This document shows positions 35,129-43,706 of a DNA stretch of 64,000 bases, piece by piece. The stretch is taken from the NCBI GenBank assembly GCA_964438995.1, contig CAYTMQ010000005.1:153843-217842 (forward strand), read 5' to 3'. Position numbers and translations under genes: made by a program. This stretch comes from JABMMZ01 sp964438995 (GTDB lineage Bacteria; Bacteroidota; Bacteroidia; NS11-12g; UBA955). Numbering within the stretch: position 1 is the stretch's first letter; every line of letters begins with the position of its first letter. The notes beneath the pieces are model-generated. The model was not told the origin of the DNA. It was given only the letters and a program-made list of their open reading frames with translations, and did not search any database.

Positions 35129-37747
35129 ATGGATAAAGAAGAAGAAGAAGAACACGTAGAAGGTATAATTCACCGAGGCCATAGAGACAGAGAAGGCAAT
35201 GAAGTGTTGCCTGTATCAGGCTTGTACGAGAACTGGTTTTTAGAATATGCCAGTTATGTTATTTTAGAACGTGCAGTTCCAAATTTATTTGATGGGTTAA
35301 AGCCTGTTCAAAGAAGGATTTTGCATGTGATGAAAGAAATGGATGATGGCCGTTTTAACAAAGTGGCCAACATTATAGGTTCTGCCATGCAATACCACCC
35401 ACATGGTGATGCTGCAATCGGTGAAGCCATTGTCAACCTCGGTCAGAAAGACTTAATGATAGACACCCAAGGTAACTGGGGAGATATCAGAACAGGGGAT
35501 TCTGCAGCGGCTCCGCGTTATATTGAAGCCCGTTTATCAAAATTTGCTTTAGAAGTCACATTCAACGAAGAAACCACCGAATGGCAGTTGAGTTATGACG
35601 GAAGAAAACGCGAACCAATTAATTTACCAGTTAAGTTTCCTCTGGTGCTTGCTCAAGGTGTTGAAGGTATTGCGGTTGGTTTGGCCACCAAAATCATGCC
35701 CCACAATTTCATTGAATTGTGTGAAGCGAGTATCGATATTCTAAAAGGCAAAAAAACCAATATACTGCCTGACTTCCCAACTGGAGGTATGGCAGATTTT
35801 TCGAATTACAACGAAGGTAAAAGAGGCGGTAAAATTAGATGTCGTGCTAAGATAGAATCTGCTGATGGCAAAAAAGTATTGATCAAAGAAATCCCTTTTG
35901 CTACCACTACAGAAAGTGTTATCGACAGCATTTTAAAAGCCAATGACAATGGCAAAATCAAAATCAAAAAGGTAATCGACAACACCGCTAAAGATGTTGA
36001 GATAGAAGTACAATTAGCACCTGGTGTATCTACTGATATGACCATAGATGCTTTGTATGCCTTTACTGATTGTGAAGTGAGCATTTCTCCAAATGCGTGT
36101 GTTATCGACAACGATAAACCCCATTTCTTAACTGTAAACGATATATTAAAGCGTTCTACTGACCATACTGTATTGTTATTGAAGACAGAATTGGAAAATG
36201 AATTGAACCACTTAGAAAACAAATGGCACTTCAGTTCGTTGGAAAAAATCTTCATCGAAAACAGAATCTATAGAAACATTGAAGAATGCGAAACTTGGGA
36301 AGAAATTTTAGAAATGATTGACAAAAAAATCAAGCCATTTAAAAAATTGCTTCGCAGAGCGGTTACGATGGAAGATATTGCCAAGTTACCAGAAATCAGA
36401 ATCAAAAGAATCTCAAAATTCGATGCCTTCAAAGCCGATGAATACATCAAAGGACTTGAAGAACAAATCGAAGGTGTTAAACACCATTTGGATCACTTAA
36501 TTGAATTTGCTATCGACTACTTTAAAAACCTTATTAAGAAATACGGAAAAGGCAGAGAGCGCAAAACTGAAATCAGATTGTTTGACAAAATCGAAACCAA
36601 TGTGGTAGCTGTTGCCAACGAAAAACTATATGTCAACTATGCTGAAGGCTTTGTTGGTTATGGGTTGAAGAAAGATACCTATATCTGCGATTGTTCTGAT
36701 ATCGATGACATTATTGCTTTCAGAAAAAATGGCACATACGTGGTTAGTAAAGTATCCGAGAAATCGTTTTTAGGAAAAGACTTGTTGTATGTGGATGTGT
36801 ATCGCAAAAACGATGAACGCAAAGTGTACAACGTTGCATATTACGATGGAAAATCTGGTGTAAGTTATGTAAAACGATTTAACGTTTTAGGTGTTATACG
36901 TGATAAGGATTACGACATTACCATGGGCACAACAGGAAGTAAACTATTGTATTTTACAGCAAACAACAACAGTGAAGCTGAGAAAATAGGTATACACCTA
37001 AGCAACATGGCAAGTGCCAAAAACAAATATTTTGAATACGATTTCGCCAGTTTAGAAATCAAAGGTAGAAGCTCTAAAGGCAATACCTTAACCAAACATC
37101 CGATTAGAAAGATTGAATTGAAAGAAAAAGGCAAATCAACTTTCAAAGGAAGAGATGTTTGGTACGATTCAGACATCGGTAGACTAAATGTGGATGGCAG
37201 AGGCGTGCTGCTTGGCAATTTCACAAGTGATGATAAAATACTGTTGATTTTAAACGATGGTAGTTATGAGTTAACAGATAACGAGTTGACCAATCGCTAC
37301 GAACAAAATGACATACACATCATTCAGAAATTCCACGAGAAGCAACCTATTAATGTGATCCACTATGATGCATCATCTAAAAACTACTACGCCAAACGTT
37401 TCTTAATAGAGACAACAACAGTTGGCAAAAAGTTTTTATTCATCAATGAAAAACCTGGAAGCAAATTAATTGTTGCTAGTACAGCAGAGAATCCTGAAGT
37501 AGAGGTAAAATCGGTTACAGCAAAAGGAGAAAAGAAAACCGAGATCATCAAATTGGCCGATTTTATTGAAGTTAAAGGATGGAAAGCTATAGGTAACAAA
37601 ATCACTTACGACAACTTTAAATCAGCAAAATTGCTAAGTGATAAAGTTGGACAGTGGCAAGAAGAAGACAAACCAGACAACACAAAACCTAGTGATGGTG
37701 GCGACATTGTCATAGACGAATTAGACGGACAAAAGACATTATTTTAA
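35129..37747 (+). CDS. parC: DNA topoisomerase IV subunit A
   Basis: The DNA-cleaving subunit (872 residues). The catalytic Tyr is Tyr131 in AAPRYIEARLS. Before it, YHPHGDAAIGEA and the QGNWGD loop line the breakage-reunion site. The C-terminal half forms the DNA-wrapping pinwheel, with blades such as KNGTYVVSKVSEKSFLGKD. The N-terminus is highly acidic (MDKEEEEEHVEG) and the tail ends QKTLF. Organised as parE-parC with a 1-nt gap. Confidence 0.95.
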   Translation: MDKEEEEEHVEGIIHRGHRDREGNEVLPVSGLYENWFLEYASYVILERAVPNLFDGLKPVQRRILHVMKEMDDGRFNKVANIIGSAMQYHPHGDAAIGEAIVNLGQKDLMIDTQGNWGDIRTGDSAAAPRYIEARLSKFALEVTFNEETTEWQLSYDGRKREPINLPVKFPLVLAQGVEGIAVGLATKIMPHNFIELCEASIDILKGKKTNILPDFPTGGMADFSNYNEGKRGGKIRCRAKIESADGKKVLIKEIPFATTTESVIDSILKANDNGKIKIKKVIDNTAKDVEIEVQLAPGVSTDMTIDALYAFTDCEVSISPNACVIDNDKPHFLTVNDILKRSTDHTVLLLKTELENELNHLENKWHFSSLEKIFIENRIYRNIEECETWEEILEMIDKKIKPFKKLLRRAVTMEDIAKLPEIRIKRISKFDAFKADEYIKGLEEQIEGVKHHLDHLIEFAIDYFKNLIKKYGKGRERKTEIRLFDKIETNVVAVANEKLYVNYAEGFVGYGLKKDTYICDCSDIDDIIAFRKNGTYVVSKVSEKSFLGKDLLYVDVYRKNDERKVYNVAYYDGKSGVSYVKRFNVLGVIRDKDYDITMGTTGSKLLYFTANNNSEAEKIGIHLSNMASAKNKYFEYDFASLEIKGRSSKGNTLTKHPIRKIELKEKGKSTFKGRDVWYDSDIGRLNVDGRGVLLGNFTSDDKILLILNDGSYELTDNELTNRYEQNDIHIIQKFHEKQPINVIHYDASSKNYYAKRFLIETTTVGKKFLFINEKPGSKLIVASTAENPEVEVKSVTAKGEKKTEIIKLADFIEVKGWKAIGNKITYDNFKSAKLLSDKVGQWQEEDKPDNTKPSDGGDIVIDELDGQKTLF

Positions 37748-37767
37748 ACCAATATCTCATATTAAAA

Positions 37768-38661
37768 ATGAAAAAAACAATCACCATTATCTGCTCGTTA
37801 CTATTTGTAGCTATTAGCGGATTGAAAGCACAAACCATTAAAACCCCAGCACCTAGTCCACTTCAAACCCTTAAACAAGCATTTGCATTGTCTGAGATTA
37901 CCATCGAGTATTCTCGTCCAAGTGCTAAAGGTCGTACTGTATTTGGCGATTTAGTGCCTTACGATAAAATTTGGAGAACAGGTGCTAACCAATCAACTAA
38001 AATCACTTTTGGTGAAGAAGTTAAAATTGGTGGTTCTACTTTAGCTGCTGGCACTTATGCATTGTATTCAATGCCAGGTAAAACAACTTGGAACATCATG
38101 TTCTATAAAGATTTGAAACTTGGCGGCGATGTTGCCAGCTATAAAAAAGAAGATGAAGTATTAAACATTACAGTACCTTCTAAAAAAATGGCAGATACTA
38201 CAGAAACGTTTACCATCAACATTGACAACATTACTGCTAATAAAGCACATGTTGTTATTTCCTGGGAAAACACCAAAGTAAGTTTTGCTGTTGAAGCGAG
38301 TATTGATGCAGCTATCATGACCAATATTGACAATGCTTTAAACAAAGACAACAAACCTTATTACCAAGCAGCTAACTATTACTACGAGAATGGCAAAGAT
38401 TTGAATCAAGCTTTAACTTGGGTAAATAAGGCAGTTGAACAAAACCCTAAAGCTTATTGGATAATGATGTTAAAGAGCAAAATTGAATACAAATTAAACG
38501 ACACTACTGCAGCAATTGCAAGTGCCAACAAAGTTGTATCAATGGCTACAGAAGGCAAAAATGCTGACTATGTAAAAATGGGTCAAGACATGATTGCTAA
38601 AATCAGAAAACCTGCAGTGGCTCCAATGGAAGCAACTGACAAAAAGAAAAAGAAAAAATAA
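37768..38661 (+). CDS. DUF2911-domain secreted protein with C-terminal TPR
   Basis: A 297-residue exported protein. MKKTITIICSLLFVAISGLKAQ is the signal peptide. Residues about 25-170 are a DUF2911 domain (TIEYSRPSAKGRTVFGDLVPYDKIWRTGANQSTKI), a family common in Bacteroidota with no known activity. Residues about 185-270 contain tetratricopeptide-like helices (NYYYENGKDLNQALTWVNKAVEQNP). The end is very Lys-rich. It follows parC by 20 nt and could be read from the same message. A terminator follows. Confidence 0.88.
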   Translation: MKKTITIICSLLFVAISGLKAQTIKTPAPSPLQTLKQAFALSEITIEYSRPSAKGRTVFGDLVPYDKIWRTGANQSTKITFGEEVKIGGSTLAAGTYALYSMPGKTTWNIMFYKDLKLGGDVASYKKEDEVLNITVPSKKMADTTETFTINIDNITANKAHVVISWENTKVSFAVEASIDAAIMTNIDNALNKDNKPYYQAANYYYENGKDLNQALTWVNKAVEQNPKAYWIMMLKSKIEYKLNDTTAAIASANKVVSMATEGKNADYVKMGQDMIAKIRKPAVAPMEATDKKKKKK

Positions 38662-38684
38662 ACCTAACTTAAATACTAGTAAAA

Positions 38685-38711
38685 GGGCCCGTTAAAACGC
38701 GGGCTTTTTTT
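38685..38711 (+). terminator. Intrinsic terminator after the DUF2911 gene
   Basis: GCCCG / CGGGC stem with an 8-nt loop and seven T residues, 24 nt after the stop. It also separates the convergent symporter gene. Confidence 0.82.
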
Positions 38712-38717
38712 ATGCAG

Positions 38718-40424
38718 TTAAGAATTTGAAATTGTTTGTTCATCATCCGCCATCATCAATTGCAATACCCAAGCAATTCCCATCACCAACAAACACCCAA
38801 TGACATTTAACCACAAATAAGATGTAAGCTCTAAATACATGCAGATGGCCACAATCACTTCTGCTACAATTGCCGCATAAAACACCGCTTTGCCTTTGAT
38901 GGATGTCATATAAAATGCTACCATGAAGATACCTAGTATGGTTCCGTAAAACAAAGAGCCTAGTACATTTACTGCTTCAATTAAATTACCCAATTTTGAG
39001 GCAAAAAAAGCAACACCCACACAAAACACACACCACACCAATGTGGCCATTCTAGAGAATCGCAAATACGATTTGTCGTCGACCTGTTTGTTGATCAATC
39101 TTTTGTAAACATCAACAGCAGTAGTTGATGCCAATGAATTTAATCCACTGGCTGTAGAACCCATGCTGGCTAAAAATATCACTGCTACTATCAATCCTAC
39201 AAATCCAATCGGCAACTGCTTGGTTACAAATGTTAAGAAAACATAGTTTGTATCATCTGTTCTTGCATCCTTGTCGTTGGTCTTCATCAAATGAACAGCT
39301 TGCTTTCTCAAAGCTTCACTCTCATCATGTTTGGCTAATACTGTTGATTGAGCTTTAGTAATTTGTTCTTCCTTTTTAGAGGCTATGGCTTCATTTAAGA
39401 CCAAAACAGCCGATTTCTTTTCGGCATTTACTTGATGAAACTTTTGTTCAATTTGCTTATACTGTTCGGCATACTGACTGTTTTCAATTTTATCAATTTC
39501 TGATTGATTGAAGAACATCGGTTGGGGATTGAATTGATAAAAAACAAAAACCAAAACACCTATCATCAATATCACAAATTGCATAGGAATTTTTACCAGT
39601 CCATTCATTACCAGTCCCATCCTACTCTGGTCAATTGATTTGGCTGTAAGGTATCTTCCAACTTGCGATTGATCGGTTCCAAAGTAAGATAGTTGTAAGA
39701 AGAAACCACCAATAATTCCCGACCAGATGTTGTATTTGTTGTTTAAATCGAATTTGGTATCTATGGCATTCAATTTATCCATTTTACCTGCAATGTTTAG
39801 TGCCTCTTTTAAACCAATGTTATCTGGCAAATAATGTAAGACCAAATAGCCAGCGACAAACAATCCAGAGAATATGATGACCATTTGTAAGGTCTGAGTA
39901 AAGGAGACTGCCTTAGACCCACCATATACGGTGTAAGTCATCACCAATAAACCATTCAGTAAAATGGTGTATCGAATGTCAATGGTCAATATAGTTGACA
40001 AAATTATTGCTGGAGCATAAATGGTAATTCCCGTAGACAAACCTCTTTGCAACAAGAATAGAAACGCTGTTAGAGTTCTTGTTTTATTGTCAAAGCGCTT
40101 TTCTAAATATTCGTATGCAGTATACACATTGAGTTTGTGAAATATAGGAACGAAGGTGATACACAAGACCACCATAGCTAAAGGCAATCCAAAATAGAAC
40201 TGAACAAATCTTAATCCATCAGAAAAACCCTGACCAGGTGCTGACAAAAATGTGATAGCACTTGCCTGTGTAGCCATTACAGAAAGTCCGATATGGTACC
40301 AAGGCAATTGCCTATCAGCTAATAGATATGTGTCTGAATGTTTGGTCGAACGGCTCTTCCACAATCCATATAAAATGATGGAACTTATGGTAACTATGAG
40401 CACTATCCAATCTAACTGACTCAT
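38718..40424 (-). CDS. Sodium:solute symporter (SSS family)
   Basis: A 568-residue inner-membrane symporter with about 13 hydrophobic helices. The N-terminal DTYLLADRQLPWYHIGLSVMATQASAITFLSAPGQGFSDGL and the later GGSKAVSFTQTLQMVIIFSG are typical of the SSS family (SglT/PutP-like). A charged insert at residues 306-395, rich in Lys, Glu and Gln and probably a coiled coil, separates two helices; most SSS proteins do not have it. The substrate is unknown. The ATG overlaps the stop of a 35-residue membrane protein, itself overlapping a PIG-L deacetylase, so an amino sugar or other sugar derivative is a plausible but unproven substrate. Confidence 0.9.
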   Translation of the reverse strand: MSQLDWIVLIVTISSIILYGLWKSRSTKHSDTYLLADRQLPWYHIGLSVMATQASAITFLSAPGQGFSDGLRFVQFYFGLPLAMVVLCITFVPIFHKLNVYTAYEYLEKRFDNKTRTLTAFLFLLQRGLSTGITIYAPAIILSTILTIDIRYTILLNGLLVMTYTVYGGSKAVSFTQTLQMVIIFSGLFVAGYLVLHYLPDNIGLKEALNIAGKMDKLNAIDTKFDLNNKYNIWSGIIGGFFLQLSYFGTDQSQVGRYLTAKSIDQSRMGLVMNGLVKIPMQFVILMIGVLVFVFYQFNPQPMFFNQSEIDKIENSQYAEQYKQIEQKFHQVNAEKKSAVLVLNEAIASKKEEQITKAQSTVLAKHDESEALRKQAVHLMKTNDKDARTDDTNYVFLTFVTKQLPIGFVGLIVAVIFLASMGSTASGLNSLASTTAVDVYKRLINKQVDDKSYLRFSRMATLVWCVFCVGVAFFASKLGNLIEAVNVLGSLFYGTILGIFMVAFYMTSIKGKAVFYAAIVAEVIVAICMYLELTSYLWLNVIGCLLVMGIAWVLQLMMADDEQTISNS

Positions 40425-40528
40425 TTAAAATAATTGGTTAATACCGCAAGAGAAACTATCATGAGCATCAATGCCAAGACAAGCATGACATAAATTCTAT
40501 TCCATTTGATGGGTGTGTTATCACTCAT
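40421..40528 (-). CDS. 35-residue single-span membrane protein
   Basis: A small open frame between the deacetylase and symporter genes, with ATGA overlaps at both ends: its ATG (40526-40528) overlaps the deacetylase TGA, and its TGA (40421-40423) overlaps the symporter ATG. The protein begins MSDNTPIKWNRIYVM and is then almost wholly hydrophobic (LVLALMLMIVSLAVLTNYF), ending in Lys. This predicts one membrane helix with a polar N-terminus. Double translational coupling makes it a likely real gene. It could be a small accessory subunit of the symporter, as small partner proteins exist for some SSS transporters, but I recognise no family. Confidence 0.75.
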   Translation of the reverse strand: MSDNTPIKWNRIYVMLVLALMLMIVSLAVLTNYFK

Positions 40529-43014
40529 GGTTTAAGTGGTTGACTCAGTAAATTGATCATCAATCTATAGGCTCCTGGTACACCAGCCGGCAATTGTCTA
40601 AAGAAGGCTAGACCAGTATAAATGTAATATCCTTTACCAACATTCGCCATAATCAAAGAGCCATTATCTGGTTTCTCTCCAGCATCGTTCAATGAAAACA
40701 CAAATTGATAGGCAGAATCAACATCGGTTGCAAAGTAAATACCACGTTCTTGCACCCAGTTATTAAAATCTGCATTGGTAATTTTATTCGGATAATTTAA
40801 AACCTTTAATGTATCGCTGATGAAATTGATTTTTGCTTTTTCGTCGGTGACCCTGTTCCTAGAAATATTGAATTTATAAGGACCAATACCTGCATTTAAA
40901 GGACCCACTCTAGAGTTGGTGTTGTACTGAACGATGAGGCGTCCACCAGCTTTAGCATAGTCAATTAAACGGGTATTCGCTAGATACAACTTTTCGTTGG
41001 TGTTGTATGCTCTAATACCAAACACAATAGCGTCAAAAGATTTTAAATCGCCATTCATCAATTGCTCATTACTCAATTCAGTGACATCGTAGCCAATGTC
41101 TTTCAAACATTCTGCAACTTCATCACCAGCACCTTCAATGTAACCAATTTTCTTTCCAGCAAAATTCATATCCGTTTTAATCAATTTTATATTTGATTCC
41201 TTCAAAATAAAACGGTGAGGAATATGGTCGTATGCTATGCGTTGTATGGCATGACCATAGCGTTTGTCATCCTTCATCACATAGGCTTTCAAATCGCCAT
41301 TGAACTGTGCATCTTTGATTCTTACTTTTACTTCTATCAATTTCTCATCCCCTTTTTTATTGAGTTTAAAACTAGGATTGATAACCCTTACATCAATTTT
41401 ACCAGTAGTCTTAACATTCAATGTTCCTTCGAAATCATCCACATTGGCTTTGATTAAAAAGAAGACACTTTTTTCTTCCTCGTTTTTGGTTACCATTACA
41501 GAGCGAGTCGGTGTAACGGTTACAGGAGGCAATATCTCAAGAGGAACATAGTATTCACCCAACACAGGATCGGTCAATTTGTACACAACTGGTCGATCAA
41601 TTGAAAATGTTTGGGCTCCAATAGAAAATGTGTAAGTTGTAACAATTGGACAATCCATTTGTGGAAGTCCGATATGTTTGAAACTACTCACAAAGTGAAT
41701 GGCATTTTCGTGAGGGGTTCTTAACCAATATGGGTCAGTATAGTCTGATGTTTCAGGTACAGGAATCTCTCTTTGGCATTTCAACAAATAATTTTGATTG
41801 ACAATGTTTTCAACTGTTGTATCAATAGATGAGTTAAACTTGATGCTTTTTAATTTCACGTCTATTGGATTCCTAACAATAAAATTTGCCGTCAGTTTGA
41901 TGTTGTTGCCAGGAATAGCTACTACATCTTTAGCAGCGGTCTCCATCCAAATACCGGCACAATTTAAAACTATATTTTCTAGTTCTTTAAGTTTTAATGT
42001 ATAGTAGGATGGTTTTTTTTCTGTAGCAGCTTTAACTTGTAATTCGCTTCTTAATTTCAATAAAGCTGGTATGGCTAACTCTGGATGTAATGGGTTAAAA
42101 TTTTTAATGATTTTTTCAATTTTAGAAGTGAAAGCTCCACTTTTCAATCTGTTCCAAGAAACATCTATTCCATCAAAAATATCGGTCGTGATAGCTTCAC
42201 CTTTGATGAGTTTAAAATATTCTATAGCATTGCCTCTTTGCGCAGCAGAACCAAATCCTTGACTTTTATGGTTTGACCTACTATCAGCAGCAATTTCGCC
42301 ATACCCTTTTCCTAGCAAAGTATTATACTTTCCAATGTCCAATTTAATTTGGTCGGGAGCTGTGGTGTTATTGCCTCCAAAATTAAAGGTGTTCCAAAGC
42401 AGTCTTTTGGCTTGCCAAACGTTCACATACTTTAATTGATCCTTATAGGCATTGGTATCAGCTGCCAATTCGAAGGCTTCTTGAGCAAGGATAGCAGAAG
42501 CGGTGTGGTGACCGTGCCCACCTTCACCGGTGGTAGGGAAACGGCAAATGATGACATCAGGTTGTAGCTTTCTAATGGTATAAACAACATCCCCAAGAAT
42601 GGTTTTCTTATCCCAATGCGTAAATGTTTCTTCTGGATTTTTAGAATAGCCAAAATCGACGGCGCGGGTAAAATATTGTTCAGCACCATCTACCTTTCTG
42701 GCAGCAATTAATTCTTCAGTTCTGATGACACCGAGCATATCGCCTTGTTCGGCGCCTATCAAATTCTGACCACCATCACCGCGGGTTAGCGACAGATAAG
42801 CTGTTCTATATTTTCTTTCCTTTGCCAGATACGCTAGCAATCTGGTGTTTTCGTCGTCAGGGTGAGCTGCAATATACAGCACTGTGCCAACTGTATTCAG
42901 TTTTTGAATCGATAGTAAAACATCATCAGAAGAAGCAACAACAGATTGGGCATTAAGGTTTGCTGCACCAACAAACACCAATGCAATCAAAAATGATTTT
43001 AGAGAGTGAAACAT
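40525..43014 (-). CDS. Large secreted PIG-L (LmbE-type) deacetylase
   Basis: An 829-residue exported protein. MFHSLKSFLIALVFVGAANLNAQ is the signal peptide. The PIG-L zinc site begins AHPDDE (His51, Asp53, Asp54) and includes GEGGHGHHTASAIL. Known members remove acetyl groups from N-acetylglucosaminyl lipids or thiol precursors. Here the catalytic domain covers about residues 40-270; the remaining 550 residues hold beta-type domains and a C-terminal glutamine-amidotransferase-like fold (VFGIRAYNTNEKL…GGRLIVQYNTNSR). It is the first gene of a coupled set with the 35-residue membrane protein and the symporter. TATCTTTG (43020-43027) ends 5 nt before the ATG. Confidence 0.88.
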   Translation of the reverse strand: MFHSLKSFLIALVFVGAANLNAQSVVASSDDVLLSIQKLNTVGTVLYIAAHPDDENTRLLAYLAKERKYRTAYLSLTRGDGGQNLIGAEQGDMLGVIRTEELIAARKVDGAEQYFTRAVDFGYSKNPEETFTHWDKKTILGDVVYTIRKLQPDVIICRFPTTGEGGHGHHTASAILAQEAFELAADTNAYKDQLKYVNVWQAKRLLWNTFNFGGNNTTAPDQIKLDIGKYNTLLGKGYGEIAADSRSNHKSQGFGSAAQRGNAIEYFKLIKGEAITTDIFDGIDVSWNRLKSGAFTSKIEKIIKNFNPLHPELAIPALLKLRSELQVKAATEKKPSYYTLKLKELENIVLNCAGIWMETAAKDVVAIPGNNIKLTANFIVRNPIDVKLKSIKFNSSIDTTVENIVNQNYLLKCQREIPVPETSDYTDPYWLRTPHENAIHFVSSFKHIGLPQMDCPIVTTYTFSIGAQTFSIDRPVVYKLTDPVLGEYYVPLEILPPVTVTPTRSVMVTKNEEEKSVFFLIKANVDDFEGTLNVKTTGKIDVRVINPSFKLNKKGDEKLIEVKVRIKDAQFNGDLKAYVMKDDKRYGHAIQRIAYDHIPHRFILKESNIKLIKTDMNFAGKKIGYIEGAGDEVAECLKDIGYDVTELSNEQLMNGDLKSFDAIVFGIRAYNTNEKLYLANTRLIDYAKAGGRLIVQYNTNSRVGPLNAGIGPYKFNISRNRVTDEKAKINFISDTLKVLNYPNKITNADFNNWVQERGIYFATDVDSAYQFVFSLNDAGEKPDNGSLIMANVGKGYYIYTGLAFFRQLPAGVPGAYRLMINLLSQPLKP

Positions 43015-43043
43015 TTGGTCAAAGATACGAATTTTGAGAAATG

Positions 43044-43180
43044 TTACTCGTTATTGGTTATTCGTTATTTGTTAGCCTCACGCCTAAGGCGGACTTGCTC
43101 AGGCAGCGCCTAGGGAACCTCCGACCCAGCATCAGAGTCTCGAAGACTCAACTCGATACTGGGCAAGCGTTACGACCTTT
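43044..43180. repeat. Intergenic mosaic with 39-nt palindrome copy B
   Basis: Degenerate GTTATT heptamers (43044-43074), the 13-nt module GCCTAAGGCGGAC (43082-43094), the 16-nt module GGCAGCGCCTAGGGAA (43102-43117), then palindrome copy B at 43125-43163 (minus orientation: arms CCCAGTATC / GATGCTGGG, core GAGTTGAGTCTTCGAGAC). On the minus strand the hairpin is preceded by AACGCTTGCC and followed by TCGGAGGTT, both also found around copy D. Confidence 0.85.
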
Positions 43181-43219
43181 AAAAAAATACTTAAAACAAT
43201 ACAACTATTGCTTAAGTTT

Positions 43220-43576
43220 TTAGATTTCCAGTCCCATAGATTTTGCAATAGGCAAAGCCAATTTTTTTGGAGCGACATGGCAATAAGCCGTTAAGATGAT
43301 GTCTTTTAAAACATCTTGGTTAACCATCTTTAAATCTACTAAAGTCCAGCCATGCTTGCCCCATTTATTAGGCACGGGATAGATAATATCTTTAAATGAT
43401 TTCGAAAAAACATCTTGGTCTATTTCAGACAGTTTTACACAAATGCGATTTTCAAGTGTGTTGTGCGTAAAGAAAATCTTGTTTTTAACTTTAAAAGACA
43501 AAATATCAAAGTGCGGCGCTTGGGTAACTTCTGGCAAAGTTAAAACTGTCGTTTGAATGGTGATTTCACTGCTCAT
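43220..43576 (-). CDS. MmcQ/YjbR-like small protein
   Basis: A 118-residue protein resembling the MmcQ/YjbR (CyaY-like fold) family. LPEVTQAPHFDILSFKVKNKIFFTH is the typical first half and NKWGKHGWTLVDL the later strand-helix. No function is established. The ATG at 43576 is chosen over a TTG four codons upstream. Monocistronic. Confidence 0.75.
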   Translation of the reverse strand: MSSEITIQTTVLTLPEVTQAPHFDILSFKVKNKIFFTHNTLENRICVKLSEIDQDVFSKSFKDIIYPVPNKWGKHGWTLVDLKMVNQDVLKDIILTAYCHVAPKKLALPIAKSMGLEI

Positions 43577-43706
43577 GTTACTTGACAAAATACATACAAT
43601 AGATTTAAAGCCTACAAATCAATTTGTTAGAATGACTACTACAAATTAAGTATACTCTGAGTTGAATTTTACATGATTCTTTGTAAGTATCAACAAAAAA
43701 AAGCAT

